54,603 bases of DNA from Phycisphaerae bacterium (lineage in GTDB: Bacteria > Planctomycetota > Phycisphaerae > UBA1845 > UTPLA1), in assembly GCA_023150615.1 (NCBI GenBank), contig JAKLKO010000025.1, forward strand, positions 1 to 54,603. Reading direction: 5' to 3'. Under the pieces are notes generated by a model that was not told the DNA's origin, searched no databases, and worked only from the letters and a program-made list of their open reading frames with translations. The position numbers and the translations under genes were made by a program. Numbering within the stretch: the stretch's first letter is position 1; every line of letters begins with the position of its first letter. Positions 43,726 to 52,289 of this stretch are shown in pieces.

Positions 43726-44419
43726 TCGCCGCGCCCAACTCGATGGACTCGGCGTCATCTTCGACATAGACGGTGTCCTCGTCGACAGCTACGCCGCGCA
43801 CCTGGAGAGCTGGAAGCAACTCGCCGCCGAAAACAACCGGACCATCAACGAAGCGCAGTTCGCCGCCACCTTCGGCAAGACCAGCCGCGACATCATCCGC
43901 GAGCTTTTCGGCCCGCACATCGTCGACGACGACGTTCGCCGCCTCGACGATCGCAAGGAAGCGATCTACCGCGATCTGATCCGCCACGACGTGCCGATCA
44001 TGCCGGGTGCGACAGGCTGCGCCCGCGCGCTGCGCGACGCCGGTGCGAGGCTCGCCGTGGGTTCATCCGGACCGCCGGAAAACGTGCAGCTCGTGCTGGA
44101 GGCCTTTCGGCCCATCGTCGATTTCCACGCCGTCGTTACCGGCGCGGACGTGCGCCGTGGAAAGCCCGACCCCCAGGTCTTCCTACTTGCCGCCGATCGA
44201 CTCGGGCTGCCGCCGGCCTGCTGCCTCGTCATCGAGGACGCACCCGCCGGAATCGAGGCCGCCCATCGCGCCGGGATGCGGTGCATCGCGCTCGCAATCC
44301 GCCCGGACCGCCGCGCGGTCGTTAGCAGCGCCGACGCCGTTGTGGATGCTCTCGCCCGGCTGACCCCGAGTTTGGTACGGAGTTTGTGTGCGATTCCCGG
44401 TGGAACTCCTGGGCAATAA
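43715..44419 (+). CDS. HAD-superfamily phosphatase (beta-phosphoglucomutase/CbbY-like)
   Basis: 234 residues from ATG 43715, overlapping the upstream stop by 11 bases; the longer frame to 43664 has no domain. HAD motifs are complete: I FDIDGVLVDSYAAH, II AVGSSGPPENV, III Lys in RRGKPDPQVFLLAADRLG, IV VIEDAPAGIEAA. The helical cap and the ATFGKTSRDIIRELFG element point to the phosphoglucomutase-like phosphatase branch. The natural substrate is a small phosphate ester that cannot be told from sequence. Confidence 0.92.
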   Translation: MAPDRRAQLDGLGVIFDIDGVLVDSYAAHLESWKQLAAENNRTINEAQFAATFGKTSRDIIRELFGPHIVDDDVRRLDDRKEAIYRDLIRHDVPIMPGATGCARALRDAGARLAVGSSGPPENVQLVLEAFRPIVDFHAVVTGADVRRGKPDPQVFLLAADRLGLPPACCLVIEDAPAGIEAAHRAGMRCIALAIRPDRRAVVSSADAVVDALARLTPSLVRSLCAIPGGTPGQ

Positions 44420-44495
44420 TACCCAAAATACAGAGCATCGATAGCCGACGACGGTTCTGACTTAGAACATAATCTACGCAAACTATTATTATACA

Positions 44496-44658
44496 ACGCT
44501 TTACAAACATCACCGACGATCGGAGCCGATCGTCCTCTGGCGTGGCGAGCGGATTGCATGGGGGAAACTACGGACAATCTTGATGCGCCTGCGGGGTCCC
44601 GTACGAGACCGACCAATAGAGCCCGGGTCGGTACAGCGGCGTGACCCCGCTTTTTTTT
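44496..44658 (+). ncRNA. Candidate small RNA between the HAD and radical SAM genes
   Basis: Bounded by an AT-rich promoter-like stretch upstream and a T-run terminator downstream, this about 160-base segment can fold into GACGATCG-GAGC-CGATCGTC (44515-44534), ACCGACC...GGTCGGT (44608-44632) and the terminator stem AGCGG/CCGCT (44635-44651). No open reading frame with a ribosome site covers it. It could be a free RNA or an attenuator leader of the gene at 44786. Confidence 0.35.
44635..44658 (+). terminator. Rho-independent terminator
   Basis: AGCGG (44635-44639) pairs with CCGCT (44647-44651) around a seven-base loop and runs into eight T residues (44651-44658). It lies 216 bases after the HAD stop and 128 bases before the radical SAM start. 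Confidence 0.65.
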
Positions 44659-44785
44659 GCCGCGCCTGCTCCGCCCCGCCGGACATTCATCGCCCCCAAG
44701 CCCCCGCCCGCCCGACGCCGATACGACACAGAGCCGCGCCGGGCGACGCCCGCGTCGTACGGCACGCATCGCCTCGGAGATACCC

Positions 44786-46384
44786 GTGTCGCTGCCGAAT
44801 CTCCAGACCGTCGCCGTCGCGAATCCGCAGGTCGCGCAGCGACTCGCCGCGCAATCGTTCGACGAAGCGCGGGAACACGCCCTCGGCGAACTCGCCGTCC
44901 GCCTCAGCGATCTCGCCATCGTCGAAATGGCCGCCGGCGACATCGACGCCGCCATCCAGCGCCTCGAGCAGGCCGTCAACGCCTCGCCCGCGCGGGCCGA
45001 GCCGCTTCACAACCTCCTCGCGGCCCTGCTCACGTCACGCCGACTCCGCGGACCCGCCCTCGAGTCGCTCACACGCTTCGTCGCAGCACACCACGCGACT
45101 CAGCCGTGGCTGCAACGCTACGACCTGCTCCTCTTCCTACCGCGGTTCGTCAACTTTGAATTCGTCGCCGGAAAGTGCAACCTGCATTGCCGGATGTGCG
45201 TCGGCCGCAACGCGCCCAACTATCCCGACCGGCTTACGTACGTCTCCACCGATGTCTTCGAAGAGACCCTCGCCGCCGCGCCGACCGTCAACGGCCTGAC
45301 GCTCAGCTCCGGCGACAGCGACCCGCTGCTGCATCCCCAGTTCGAGCAGATCCTCGACATCGCGAAACGCCATGCGGTCTGCCTCGATCTCTACACCAAC
45401 GGCCATCCGCTCGGCGCGCGGATCGCGCGGCGAATCGTCGACTCGCAAGTCGTCCAGATGCTCAATTTCTCGATCGACGCCGCCACGCCCGAGACCTACC
45501 AGCGCATCCGCGGCGACGACTTCGGCCGCCTGCGGCAGAAGATCACAATGCTCGCGACGATGAAGCGGGAGGCCGCGGCACCATGGCCGTGGATCTCCTT
45601 CTCCTTCGCGGCGATGAAGGACAACATCGAGGAACTGCCCGATTTCATCTCGCTCGCGTGCGAGCTCGGCGCCTCGCGCGTTTTCGTCGGCGACCTCATC
45701 GGCTGGGACGGGGGTCCGTCCGACAACGCCCTCGCCACCGATCATCCGCGCTGCTTCGAATTCGTCGCCGAGGCCCGCCGACGCGCATCCGTCGCCGGTG
45801 TCCAACTGCAGCTCCCGCAGCGGTTGCTGCACCCGCCCGCGCCGGAACACACCCGGACGGATCGAACGGCGATCTCGATGCGCGGCCGAGACGCGTCCTT
45901 CGATCCCGCCGCCGGCCGGCCATCGACCGCCGACTCCGCGACGATCGACGCCGTCGACCCGGCTGCGCGCCGCTGGCGCTGCTGCACCTGGATCACCGGC
46001 GTCTGGGTCCAGACCGATGGCCGCATCGATCCGTGCTGCCTCGTGCACGACGTCGCTGACATGGGCAACGTCCACGACGGGCCGCTCCACGCCAACCAGA
46101 AGTTCGCCCGCGTCAAGCGATTGTTGATGTCGGGCAAGGTCTTCGAGGCGTGCCGCGGCCAGCGGATGTGCGAATACGTCCAGCAGCAGCAGACCGCAGG
46201 CATTCCGCTCCGGATCATCCGTGAAGCCGAGCTGGGCGCGCTCTACCGCCCGATCTGGCCGGCGGGGACGAAAGAGACGGTCCCGCTGTCGGTTTCCGCG
46301 CGCACGACCGCCGCGCCGTCGGATGTCCGCGCCGCAGCACGCACCGCCGCGTCAGAGACTATCGCAGGATCTGGTACGCGATGA
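44786..46384 (+). CDS. Radical SAM protein with N-terminal TPR-like and C-terminal SPASM domains
   Basis: 532 residues from GTG 44786 (GGAG six bases upstream). Residues about 15-120 are helical TPR-like (MAAGDIDAAIQRLEQAVNASPARAEPLHNLLAALL). The cluster motif CNLHCRMC (FEFVAGKCNLHCRMCVGRNAP) starts the radical SAM domain; LTLSSGDSDPLLHP follows. The SPASM part reads RCCTWITGVWVQTDGRIDPCCLVHDVADMGN and EACRGQRMCEYV. Substrate unknown. Its 3' end overlaps the end of the facing small membrane gene by 26 bases. Confidence 0.9.
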   Translation: MSLPNLQTVAVANPQVAQRLAAQSFDEAREHALGELAVRLSDLAIVEMAAGDIDAAIQRLEQAVNASPARAEPLHNLLAALLTSRRLRGPALESLTRFVAAHHATQPWLQRYDLLLFLPRFVNFEFVAGKCNLHCRMCVGRNAPNYPDRLTYVSTDVFEETLAAAPTVNGLTLSSGDSDPLLHPQFEQILDIAKRHAVCLDLYTNGHPLGARIARRIVDSQVVQMLNFSIDAATPETYQRIRGDDFGRLRQKITMLATMKREAAAPWPWISFSFAAMKDNIEELPDFISLACELGASRVFVGDLIGWDGGPSDNALATDHPRCFEFVAEARRRASVAGVQLQLPQRLLHPPAPEHTRTDRTAISMRGRDASFDPAAGRPSTADSATIDAVDPAARRWRCCTWITGVWVQTDGRIDPCCLVHDVADMGNVHDGPLHANQKFARVKRLLMSGKVFEACRGQRMCEYVQQQQTAGIPLRIIREAELGALYRPIWPAGTKETVPLSVSARTTAAPSDVRAAARTAASETIAGSGTR

Positions 46385-46598
46385 GCAGGATGACGCCGAC
46401 CGCCAGCATTCCCAGCACGATCGTCACCCAGAGAACGAGGCTCGCCAGCGGGATGTCTCGAACCCGGTCGCAGCGGATCGTCTTGTAGACCACCCCCACG
46501 CTCGCCGCGAGCGGCAGCAACATCAGTAGCCGCCCCCCGCCGGAGATCTGAACCGGATCGATGAAGAGAGTTGCCAGCAGCGACGCGAGCTCGGTCAT
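46359..46598 (-). CDS. Small two-helix membrane protein
   Basis: 79 residues from ATG 46598, which overlaps the stop of the DUF6677-like gene (ATGA). Two hydrophobic stretches are visible: LLMLLPLAASVGVVY and LASLVLWVTIVLGMLAVGVILLIAYQILR. The coupled start makes it a real gene that works with its neighbour. No known family is recognised. Confidence 0.7.
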   Translation of the reverse strand: MTELASLLATLFIDPVQISGGGRLLMLLPLAASVGVVYKTIRCDRVRDIPLASLVLWVTIVLGMLAVGVILLIAYQILR

Positions 46599-47062
46599 GG
46601 TCCGCCTCCGCCGGCGGGCCTCGGCGACGAAAGGTCGGGCGCGTTGACGGCCTCGGCACGCGCCAGCGCATCGATGATCACCAGCAGATTGAGCAACCCG
46701 GCGATGCCCGTGTACACGACGGCGATGTCGACCGTCGGATACGTGGCCGTCAACTCGAGACGGTCGGGGATCGTCTTCGACCACATCAGCGCGCCGACCG
46801 ACTGCACTCCCGCGCAGAGCTGCGCCGCGAACCACGCCCCGTTGTCCTGCACGTTCATCGTGCTGCGGACGCCGCCCAGTGCCACGCCGCCCCAGAACGT
46901 CACCACGATCGTCACGAAGAAGATGCTCGCCCGGTCGCGATGTCCCAGATACCAGTGCCCCAGCCCCGGCAGCAGCCATGCCAGCGCCGCCGTCAGCGGC
47001 GTCGAGCGCGTTCGAACCGCCCGCCTCGCCGACGCCGCCGCGCGTGATGTCTCGCCCGCCAT
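46595..47062 (-). CDS. Membrane protein, probably DUF6677 family
   Basis: 155 residues with a basic N-terminus, then LTAALAWLLPGLGHWYLGHRDRASIFF, a TM2-like PGLGHWYLG turn, and further helices FVTIVVTFWGGVALGG and VVYTGIAGLLNLLVIIDALARAE. The DUF6677 assignment is from memory of planctomycete proteins. The function is unknown. It forms a two-gene unit with the 79-residue protein. Confidence 0.7.
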   Translation of the reverse strand: MAGETSRAAASARRAVRTRSTPLTAALAWLLPGLGHWYLGHRDRASIFFVTIVVTFWGGVALGGVRSTMNVQDNGAWFAAQLCAGVQSVGALMWSKTIPDRLELTATYPTVDIAVVYTGIAGLLNLLVIIDALARAEAVNAPDLSSPRPAGGGGP

Positions 47063-47078
47063 CCGGTCCTCTCGTCCC

Positions 47079-47300
47079 TCAGAACCCGCACGGCCCGTTC
47101 GGATCGCCGCAGCGCCCGCACGCGCCGCCGATCTTCGCCGGCGCGCTCGCCGCTGGTCCCTGCCGCGCCGCGAACACGCTCAACCGGCGCTCCACGTCCT
47201 TCGCGCCACACTCCGGACACGGCACCGACTCGCCCGCCCGGCGCACCAACTCCTCGAAATCGTGCCCGCACTTGCGACAGCGATACTCAAAGACCGGCAT
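47079..47300 (-). CDS. FmdB-family zinc-ribbon regulatory protein
   Basis: 73 residues. MPVFEYRCRKCGHDFEELVR and VPCPECGAKDVERRLSVFA give the two CXXC pairs of an FmdB-type zinc ribbon; a further CGRCG pair lies near the end. These small proteins are widespread and linked to regulation, with no clear ligand. It lies 17 bases upstream of the DUF6677-like gene on the same strand. Confidence 0.9.
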   Translation of the reverse strand: MPVFEYRCRKCGHDFEELVRRAGESVPCPECGAKDVERRLSVFAARQGPAASAPAKIGGACGRCGDPNGPCGF

Positions 47301-47386
47301 GAATCACCCGCGACTCGCGCAAGACGCGTAACGACCATCCGGAGTATACCATTCGCCCCGGCCGGCCACAATTTCAGCCGCACGGG

Positions 47387-47893
47387 CTAGGGCGCCGCGG
47401 TCCACTCCCCGGCCGCCCGCCGGACCGCGTCGATTCGACGCCAGTGCGTCCCGTTCCAGAATACGCGGCCGCACCGGCGACACTCGAAGAACTCCGTCGC
47501 CCAGACCAGGCTTCGCGCTGGGACGCGATCTCCCACCTCCGCGGCGTCGACCCGCTCCAGCTCGCCGCCGCACGCCATGCAGCGAGGATCTCGAACCGTC
47601 AGACCCAGCCGTGACACCACGAACCGCACCTGGTCCAGCATCTTCATCCCGCGCGGAAGAAAGCACGATTTCACCTCGCCCAGCCGAATCGCCCGCCGCT
47701 CGAACAACCGCGAGTCGCTCGAAATCAGGATCCGCCCCTCCCCCCGCGCTTGACGCACCAGCTCGCCGTCGTCGATCCGCGGCGAAAACGTCGCGTCGTA
47801 GCCCAGCGCGCGGAGCCACCGCGCCAGCCCCCCGCACATCGCGTCGCATGCGAACGCCGGACCGCCCGGATCGCGCTCCGCCGCCATGCTCAC
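47387..47893 (-). CDS. Mut7-C RNase-domain protein
   Basis: 168 residues. The PIN-like start FACDAMCGGLARWLRALGYDA with RILISSDSRLF and the C-terminal zinc ribbon (CMACGGELERVDA...FFECRRCGRVFWNGTHWRRI) match the Mut7-C family, predicted to be RNases. The active-site Asp in FACDAM and SSDSRL are kept. The gap of 86 bases to the FmdB gene shows nothing clear. Confidence 0.88.
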   Translation of the reverse strand: MSMAAERDPGGPAFACDAMCGGLARWLRALGYDATFSPRIDDGELVRQARGEGRILISSDSRLFERRAIRLGEVKSCFLPRGMKMLDQVRFVVSRLGLTVRDPRCMACGGELERVDAAEVGDRVPARSLVWATEFFECRRCGRVFWNGTHWRRIDAVRRAAGEWTAAP

Positions 47894-47922
47894 ATGATAA
47901 TTCGATCGGCCCGGGGCCGCCC

Positions 47923-49722
47923 CTACGGACTGACGAGCTGAAACAGATATACCGCCCGTTCCGACGCGTTCGCCGCCGCCAGCACACGACCGCCCGTCGC
48001 CACGCCCGTCGTATTCGCGGTGTTCGTCGCGACCGCCGCCTGCACCGGCGTGCCGGCCGTGTACGGGCTGAGGGTGTTGATCGGCACGAGGTCAATGCCT
48101 GACGGGCCGCTGAGGATGACGCCCACGCGCGTCGATGGGAAGAAGACGACCTGGCCGCTGGTGGGCTGAACGTTCAGCGTGGAGACGTACTGACGATTCA
48201 GCACCTGCGATGTGCCGGCGTCGACGATGGCGACGTTCCCGCGCGTCGCCCCGGACGCGATCGACACCAGCAACACCTGCCCGTCGCCGCTTCGCGCGAG
48301 GTTCCGTACGTTGTCCGACGTGCTCTCGAGCACGTTGATCGTCGAGATTCCGCCGGTCAGCAGCGATACGCTCTGCAGGGCCTTGCCTGTCGTGAGCCAC
48401 GCCGTCGCGCCGTTGGTCGACGTCGCCAGAGCGCCATCGAGGATGTCGATGCCGAGCTGACTCGTCATGTCCACCTCCCGTTCGACGCTGCCGCTCTGTG
48501 CCCCCATGACGCCGACGAAACGCGCCTTGCCTGCCGGCGCGCCGCCGTTGAGCAGCGCAACCAGCCGCCCGCCGTCCTGCGTCAGGTGGATCAGGCGCAG
48601 GCCGTCGTTCAGAAAACTCGTCGCGCTCGAGATGCTCGCCGGGTTCACGCCCTGAACCGAGTTGAAGAACGCAAAGCCCGGCCGGTGATTCTGGAATGCG
48701 ATTCCGGCGTACGCCGCGTTGCCCGAACTGCGGAAGAGCACGGGCAGGGCCGGGTAGTTCGCCGGACTCGGCGACTGCGGCGCGACGATGTTGCCCACGA
48801 GGTTCCGCGACGACGTCCCATACACCAGTATCCGCGGATCGCCCAGCTCGACGAAGCCGACGCGCCCGCCGTCCGGCGACACGGAGACGGGGCCCGCGGC
48901 CGAGAAGCTGTTCGGCGATGGCAGCGCCAGCTCCGACGCGACGCGATTGGCGGTCGTGAAGTACAGCACCGAGCCGCTGCTCGTGCCGATGAACCCGGCC
49001 GACCCGTCCGGCAGCAGCGCCACGCTCGTCGGAGTCCGCGTGCCGGTCGGCACTGTCCCGATCAGGGCGAGGATCGGCGCCGAGTTCGCGTCCGGCGCCT
49101 CGTTGAGCGTGATGTTGCCATAGACGAAATCGCCCGTCTGGAGGCACGCCGTGCCGCCCACGCCCCCGGTCGTCGCCAGCGTCACCGCCAGGAACGCGCC
49201 CGTCAGTTGCGTGCCCGCGCCGTTGGGCATCAGCGAGTAGAAAAACGCCATCTGCCGCGCGCAGAGCGTCGTCGTGTTCGACACGTCGCGCTCGCTCACC
49301 TGGATCAGCAATCCGACCGTGAAGCGCTGCGACGTCCCGCGGATGTAGCCGCGCTGCGACGCCCCCGTGATCGTCCCGCCGCGGACCGTCGTCCACGCGA
49401 TCGTCCCGCCGGTCTGGTTGAAAAACGTGTCGCGACCGGACGGCAGCGGGAAGTTCACGACCCCGGTCTGGTCGTACGTCACCGCGCCGCCGGCGATGTC
49501 CCAGCCGCCCGCGATGTTCGGCGGCGTCGATTCCGTGTACACCGGAAACGCCAGCCCCGCCGCGTTCAACTGCGCAATCGCCGCCTGCACCAGCGCGTGA
49601 TTCACCAGCGCCGTCAACGAACCGAACTGGTTTGGATCAAGCCCTCCCCCGCCGCCGCCATCCGGGCAGCCCGCGACCAGCGCCAGGCACACCGTCCCGA
49701 GTACGATCAACCGTCGTCGCAC
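47923..49722 (-). CDS. Secreted beta-propeller lipoprotein
   Basis: 599 residues. MRRRLIVLGTVCLALVAGC is a lipoprotein signal (LVAGC), followed by a Gly-rich linker GGGGGG. After a unique region with a CARQMAF and TACLQTG cysteine pair, the last about 380 residues repeat units such as PTSVALLPDGSAGFIGTSSG, GPVSVSPDGGRVGFVE and NLARSGDGQVLLVSIASG, typical of a YVTN/WD-like propeller. No catalytic residue is visible. It probably faces the periplasm or outside. Confidence 0.8.
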   Translation of the reverse strand: MRRRLIVLGTVCLALVAGCPDGGGGGGLDPNQFGSLTALVNHALVQAAIAQLNAAGLAFPVYTESTPPNIAGGWDIAGGAVTYDQTGVVNFPLPSGRDTFFNQTGGTIAWTTVRGGTITGASQRGYIRGTSQRFTVGLLIQVSERDVSNTTTLCARQMAFFYSLMPNGAGTQLTGAFLAVTLATTGGVGGTACLQTGDFVYGNITLNEAPDANSAPILALIGTVPTGTRTPTSVALLPDGSAGFIGTSSGSVLYFTTANRVASELALPSPNSFSAAGPVSVSPDGGRVGFVELGDPRILVYGTSSRNLVGNIVAPQSPSPANYPALPVLFRSSGNAAYAGIAFQNHRPGFAFFNSVQGVNPASISSATSFLNDGLRLIHLTQDGGRLVALLNGGAPAGKARFVGVMGAQSGSVEREVDMTSQLGIDILDGALATSTNGATAWLTTGKALQSVSLLTGGISTINVLESTSDNVRNLARSGDGQVLLVSIASGATRGNVAIVDAGTSQVLNRQYVSTLNVQPTSGQVVFFPSTRVGVILSGPSGIDLVPINTLSPYTAGTPVQAAVATNTANTTGVATGGRVLAAANASERAVYLFQLVSP

Positions 49723-50025
49723 GATTCAACTCCGGATTGCGAGACCGGGCAGGCGATGAATGCGGGAGTCAGCGAGGTCATCATACGGCCATCCATGGCC
49801 CGGGCGTCACCGATTCTATCCGCACCACCCCGCGGTCGGTTCGCCCGTGCGGATTTCACGTCCGCGGACGCAATACGCTAACGGATCGACGCACCGGCGG
49901 TCAAACCGTGAGGACTCTCCAGCGCGGGGGGACTTGCCTTTTCCGGCGACCCTGATTAAAAACGCATCGTCCCTCTTAAGTCTCGCGGACGCGCGAGGGA
50001 TTCCAGAACGCGTCCGCAATATCCG
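49723..50025. other. Intergenic region before tRNA-Glu
   Basis: 303 bases with no supported gene. The plus strand holds the tRNA-Glu promoter (49934-49962). On the minus strand a TAGAAT box (49813-49818) might serve the propeller lipoprotein, but its -35 is poor. Confidence 0.4.
49934..49962 (+). promoter_or_regulatory. Sigma-70-like promoter of tRNA-Glu
   Basis: TTGCCT (49934-49939) and TAAAAA (49957-49962) are 17 bases apart, about 63 bases before the tRNA. Confidence 0.4.
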
Positions 50026-50098
50026 GCCCCCATCGTCTAGTGGCCTAGGATATCAGGTTCTCATCCTGGAGACCGGGGTTCAAATCCCCGTGGGGGTA
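50026..50098 (+). tRNA. tRNA-Glu (CUC)
   Basis: Acceptor GCCCCCA/TGGGGGT with a G1:U72 pair, anticodon stem-loop TCAGG-TTCTCAT-CCTGG (anticodon CUC) and T arm CGGGG-TTCAAAT-CCCCG. Discriminator A; CCA not encoded. Confidence 0.94.
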
Positions 50099-50110
50099 CT
50101 GACAGGGATG

Positions 50111-50147
50111 CGACCACGCTGTCTTGCCGCGGCGTGGTCGTTTTTTT
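50111..50147 (+). terminator. Rho-independent terminator of tRNA-Glu
   Basis: CGACCACGC (50111-50119) and GCGTGGTCG (50132-50140) form a nine-base perfect stem, followed directly by seven T residues (50141-50147). Confidence 0.92.
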
Positions 50148-50240
50148 GCGCAGAAAACAGGCTCCGGACCGAGGTCGGCCGGAGCCCGTTGCTCGATTCA
50201 GGTTGTCCGCGCGACAGCGGCGCGGCCAATGACTCGGCGA

Positions 50241-50570
50241 CTACGTCCCGCCGCCGCCACCGCCGCCAGTCCCGCCCGTCGGCGGATCAGAGGGGCCTCC
50301 GCCCGGACCGCCCACCAGCGGCGGGAGCACGTCGGACGTGTCGCATCCCAGCGGGATCGTGCACGAAGGATCCGTGCGGAAGTCTGGAATCTCCAGCAGC
50401 GGGAAAAGCAGGTTGACCTGGTCCACCGGCGTGCAGACCGTCAGAGGGAAGATCGTCCCGCACGGCGTGATCGACAGCGCCAGATTCATGCAATTCCCGT
50501 TGAACATCGAACCGACGCTCACCGCGGCCGCCAGCAACGCCACCTTCCGATACATCCGAGGTCGAAACAT
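50241..50570 (-). CDS. Small secreted protein (copy 1)
   Basis: 109 residues from ATG 50570; ATG 50597 is possible. A signal peptide (MYRKVALLAAAVSVGS) is followed by FNGNCMNLALSITPCGTIFPLTVCTP, a Cys-rich core and a C-terminal Gly/Pro tail ending GGTGGGGGGGT. I do not recognise the family. It resembles the next gene upstream (50630-50932): both have signal, short GNC segment, then a stretch about a product or ion channel-sized core and several cysteines. Confidence 0.6.
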   Translation of the reverse strand: MFRPRMYRKVALLAAAVSVGSMFNGNCMNLALSITPCGTIFPLTVCTPVDQVNLLFPLLEIPDFRTDPSCTIPLGCDTSDVLPPLVGGPGGGPSDPPTGGTGGGGGGGT

Positions 50571-50629
50571 CGTTGACACCCTCTTCTCGCGTTTCATTTC
50601 AATCCCACCGACACGCGCTCGGCGCATCG

Positions 50630-50932
50630 TCAATTCCCGCCGCCATCCGTATCCTGGATGAACGTCACGGGACAATCCAGCAGCAGATCGTCCTCGCGGT
50701 TCATCACTTCGCCCTGCGGAACTCCGTTCTCATCGACGATCTGAATGTTCGGCACGCCGCACGGCGCGAACGGGCCGATCGTGCAATTCGGTGTGCCCGT
50801 CAGTGCGCAAAAGTCGATCGCGGCCAGGCCGAAGTTGATCAGTACGCCCGCGCAATTGCCCAATTGAAGCAGCGTTCCCCCCGCCAGCAACGCCGAGAGC
50901 ATGCAGACGGTTCTTGCCTTGCGACGGATCAT
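50630..50932 (-). CDS. Small secreted protein (copy 2)
   Basis: 100 residues from ATG 50932, with GGAGG upstream. After MIRRKARTVCMLSALLAGGTLLQ it reads LGNCAGVLINFGLAAIDFCALTGTPNCTIGPF, matching GNCMNLALSITPCG of copy 1 in position and style, and ends Asp/Gly-rich (FIQDTDGGGN). Both copies carry spaced cysteines that could form disulphides. Unknown function. Confidence 0.6.
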   Translation of the reverse strand: MIRRKARTVCMLSALLAGGTLLQLGNCAGVLINFGLAAIDFCALTGTPNCTIGPFAPCGVPNIQIVDENGVPQGEVMNREDDLLLDCPVTFIQDTDGGGN

Positions 50933-51140
50933 CTCAGTTGAACCTCCGGAGCCCACGTTGCGGGAGTCTATTCCCCGGCCGTGTTGCGCCCCAGCCGGAG
51001 AGGCAGGCAGTTCTTCCAAAAGAATACTACCGATCACGACGCGCGGTTTCAAGCAGGGCCCCGTGCGCCGATGCGCGGAAAGCCTCCGCGCCCGCTTGTT
51101 TCATCGGCGATTCCGCTCCGTCGTATCAATTCGGGGCGGC

Positions 51141-52253
51141 TTATCCCCCATACCCGCCTTGCACGGGATCCAACGCGGCCCCGATGACTTTGTGAATCGT
51201 TTCACGATCCACCGGCCGAATTACTCCCAGCTCCGTTACGATCCCCGCAATCAACCCCGCCGGCGTCACATCAAACGCCGGGTTGTAGCACTCCACACCG
51301 ACCGGTGCGGTCCGCCTTTCGAAGCCCTCGCAGACCTCCGCCGCCCCCCGTTGCTCGATCGGGATCGAAGCGCCGTTCGAAATCGTCAGGTCAAAGGTCG
51401 AACTCGGCGCGGCCACGTAGAACGGAATCCCGTGCGCCTTGGCCAGCACCGCGACGCCGTACGTCCCGATCTTGTTCGCCGTATCGCCGTTCGCCGCGAT
51501 CCGGTCCGCCCCCGTTACGACGATCGACACGCGCCCCTCCCGCATCACCTGCGCCGCCATGTTGTCACAGATCAGCGTCACGTCGATCCCGGCCTGCATC
51601 AGCTCCCACGCCGTCAACCGTGCCCCCTGAAGCAGCGGACGCGTCTCGTCGACGAAAACGCGGAACTTCGTGCCGCGCTCGTGCGCCGTGTACATCATCG
51701 CCAGCGCCGTGCCGTACTCCGACGTCGCCAGCGCCCCGGCGTTGCAGTGCGTCAGCACGCCGCCGCCCGGCGGAATCAGCGCTGCCCCGTGCCGCCCGAT
51801 CGCGCGGCACATCGCGGCATCCTCGTCTCGAATCGCATGCGCTTCGCGGAGCAAACACGCCCGCGCAGCGTCAAGCGGCTCCGCGCACACCGACTCCGCG
51901 CAATGCCGCATCCGCCTCAACGCCCAGAACAGGTTGACCGCCGTCGGCCGCGCCGCCGCCAGGTGATCGCACGCCTTGCACAACTCGCCGAACCAGTCCG
52001 CCACGCGACGCGCCGCGATCTCCTTCGCCGCCACGACCACGCCGTACGCGGCCGCACACCCGATCGCCGGCGCCCCCCGAACGCGAAGGCTGCGAATCGC
52101 TTCGTGCAGCGTTGCGACGTCGCCGCACTCGATCCACGCGACCTCGTTCGGCAGCCGCGTCTGGTCCAGCAGCTCGAGGCAGCCATCGACATCGCCGCGC
52201 CACCGCAGCGGCCGCAACGCTCCTGGTCCGGCATGTGGTGGAGTTGCGGTCAT
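51141..52253 (-). CDS. mtnA: Methylthioribose-1-phosphate isomerase
   Basis: 370 residues. Family markers are RSLRVRGAPAIGCAAAYGVVVAA, GVLTHCNAGALATSEYGTAL (catalytic Cys), FVDETRPLLQGARLTAWEL and VVTGADRIAANGDTANKIGTYGVAVLAK (catalytic Asp). It converts 5-methylthioribose 1-phosphate to the ribulose form in methionine salvage. Related eIF2B-like proteins lack the Cys/Asp pair, which is kept here. It follows ridA by 36 bases on the same strand. Confidence 0.94.
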   Translation of the reverse strand: MTATPPHAGPGALRPLRWRGDVDGCLELLDQTRLPNEVAWIECGDVATLHEAIRSLRVRGAPAIGCAAAYGVVVAAKEIAARRVADWFGELCKACDHLAAARPTAVNLFWALRRMRHCAESVCAEPLDAARACLLREAHAIRDEDAAMCRAIGRHGAALIPPGGGVLTHCNAGALATSEYGTALAMMYTAHERGTKFRVFVDETRPLLQGARLTAWELMQAGIDVTLICDNMAAQVMREGRVSIVVTGADRIAANGDTANKIGTYGVAVLAKAHGIPFYVAAPSSTFDLTISNGASIPIEQRGAAEVCEGFERRTAPVGVECYNPAFDVTPAGLIAGIVTELGVIRPVDRETIHKVIGAALDPVQGGYGG

Positions 52254-52289
52254 GAACCCCGTGCGGCGATCGATTGGCGCGACGATGTA

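Larger units (their letters stand above)
44420..44785 (+). other. AT-rich intergenic region with possible small RNA
   Basis: 366 bases with no supported protein gene. From 44460 to 44510 the sequence is much richer in A and T than the surroundings and includes a GTTCT-N5-AGAAC repeat (44454-44468) and TATTAT/TATACA boxes (44484-44495). It is followed by three consecutive hairpins and a T run (see 44496-44658). The remainder (44659-44785) is the GC-rich leader of the radical SAM gene with GGAG six bases before GTG 44786. Confidence 0.5.
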
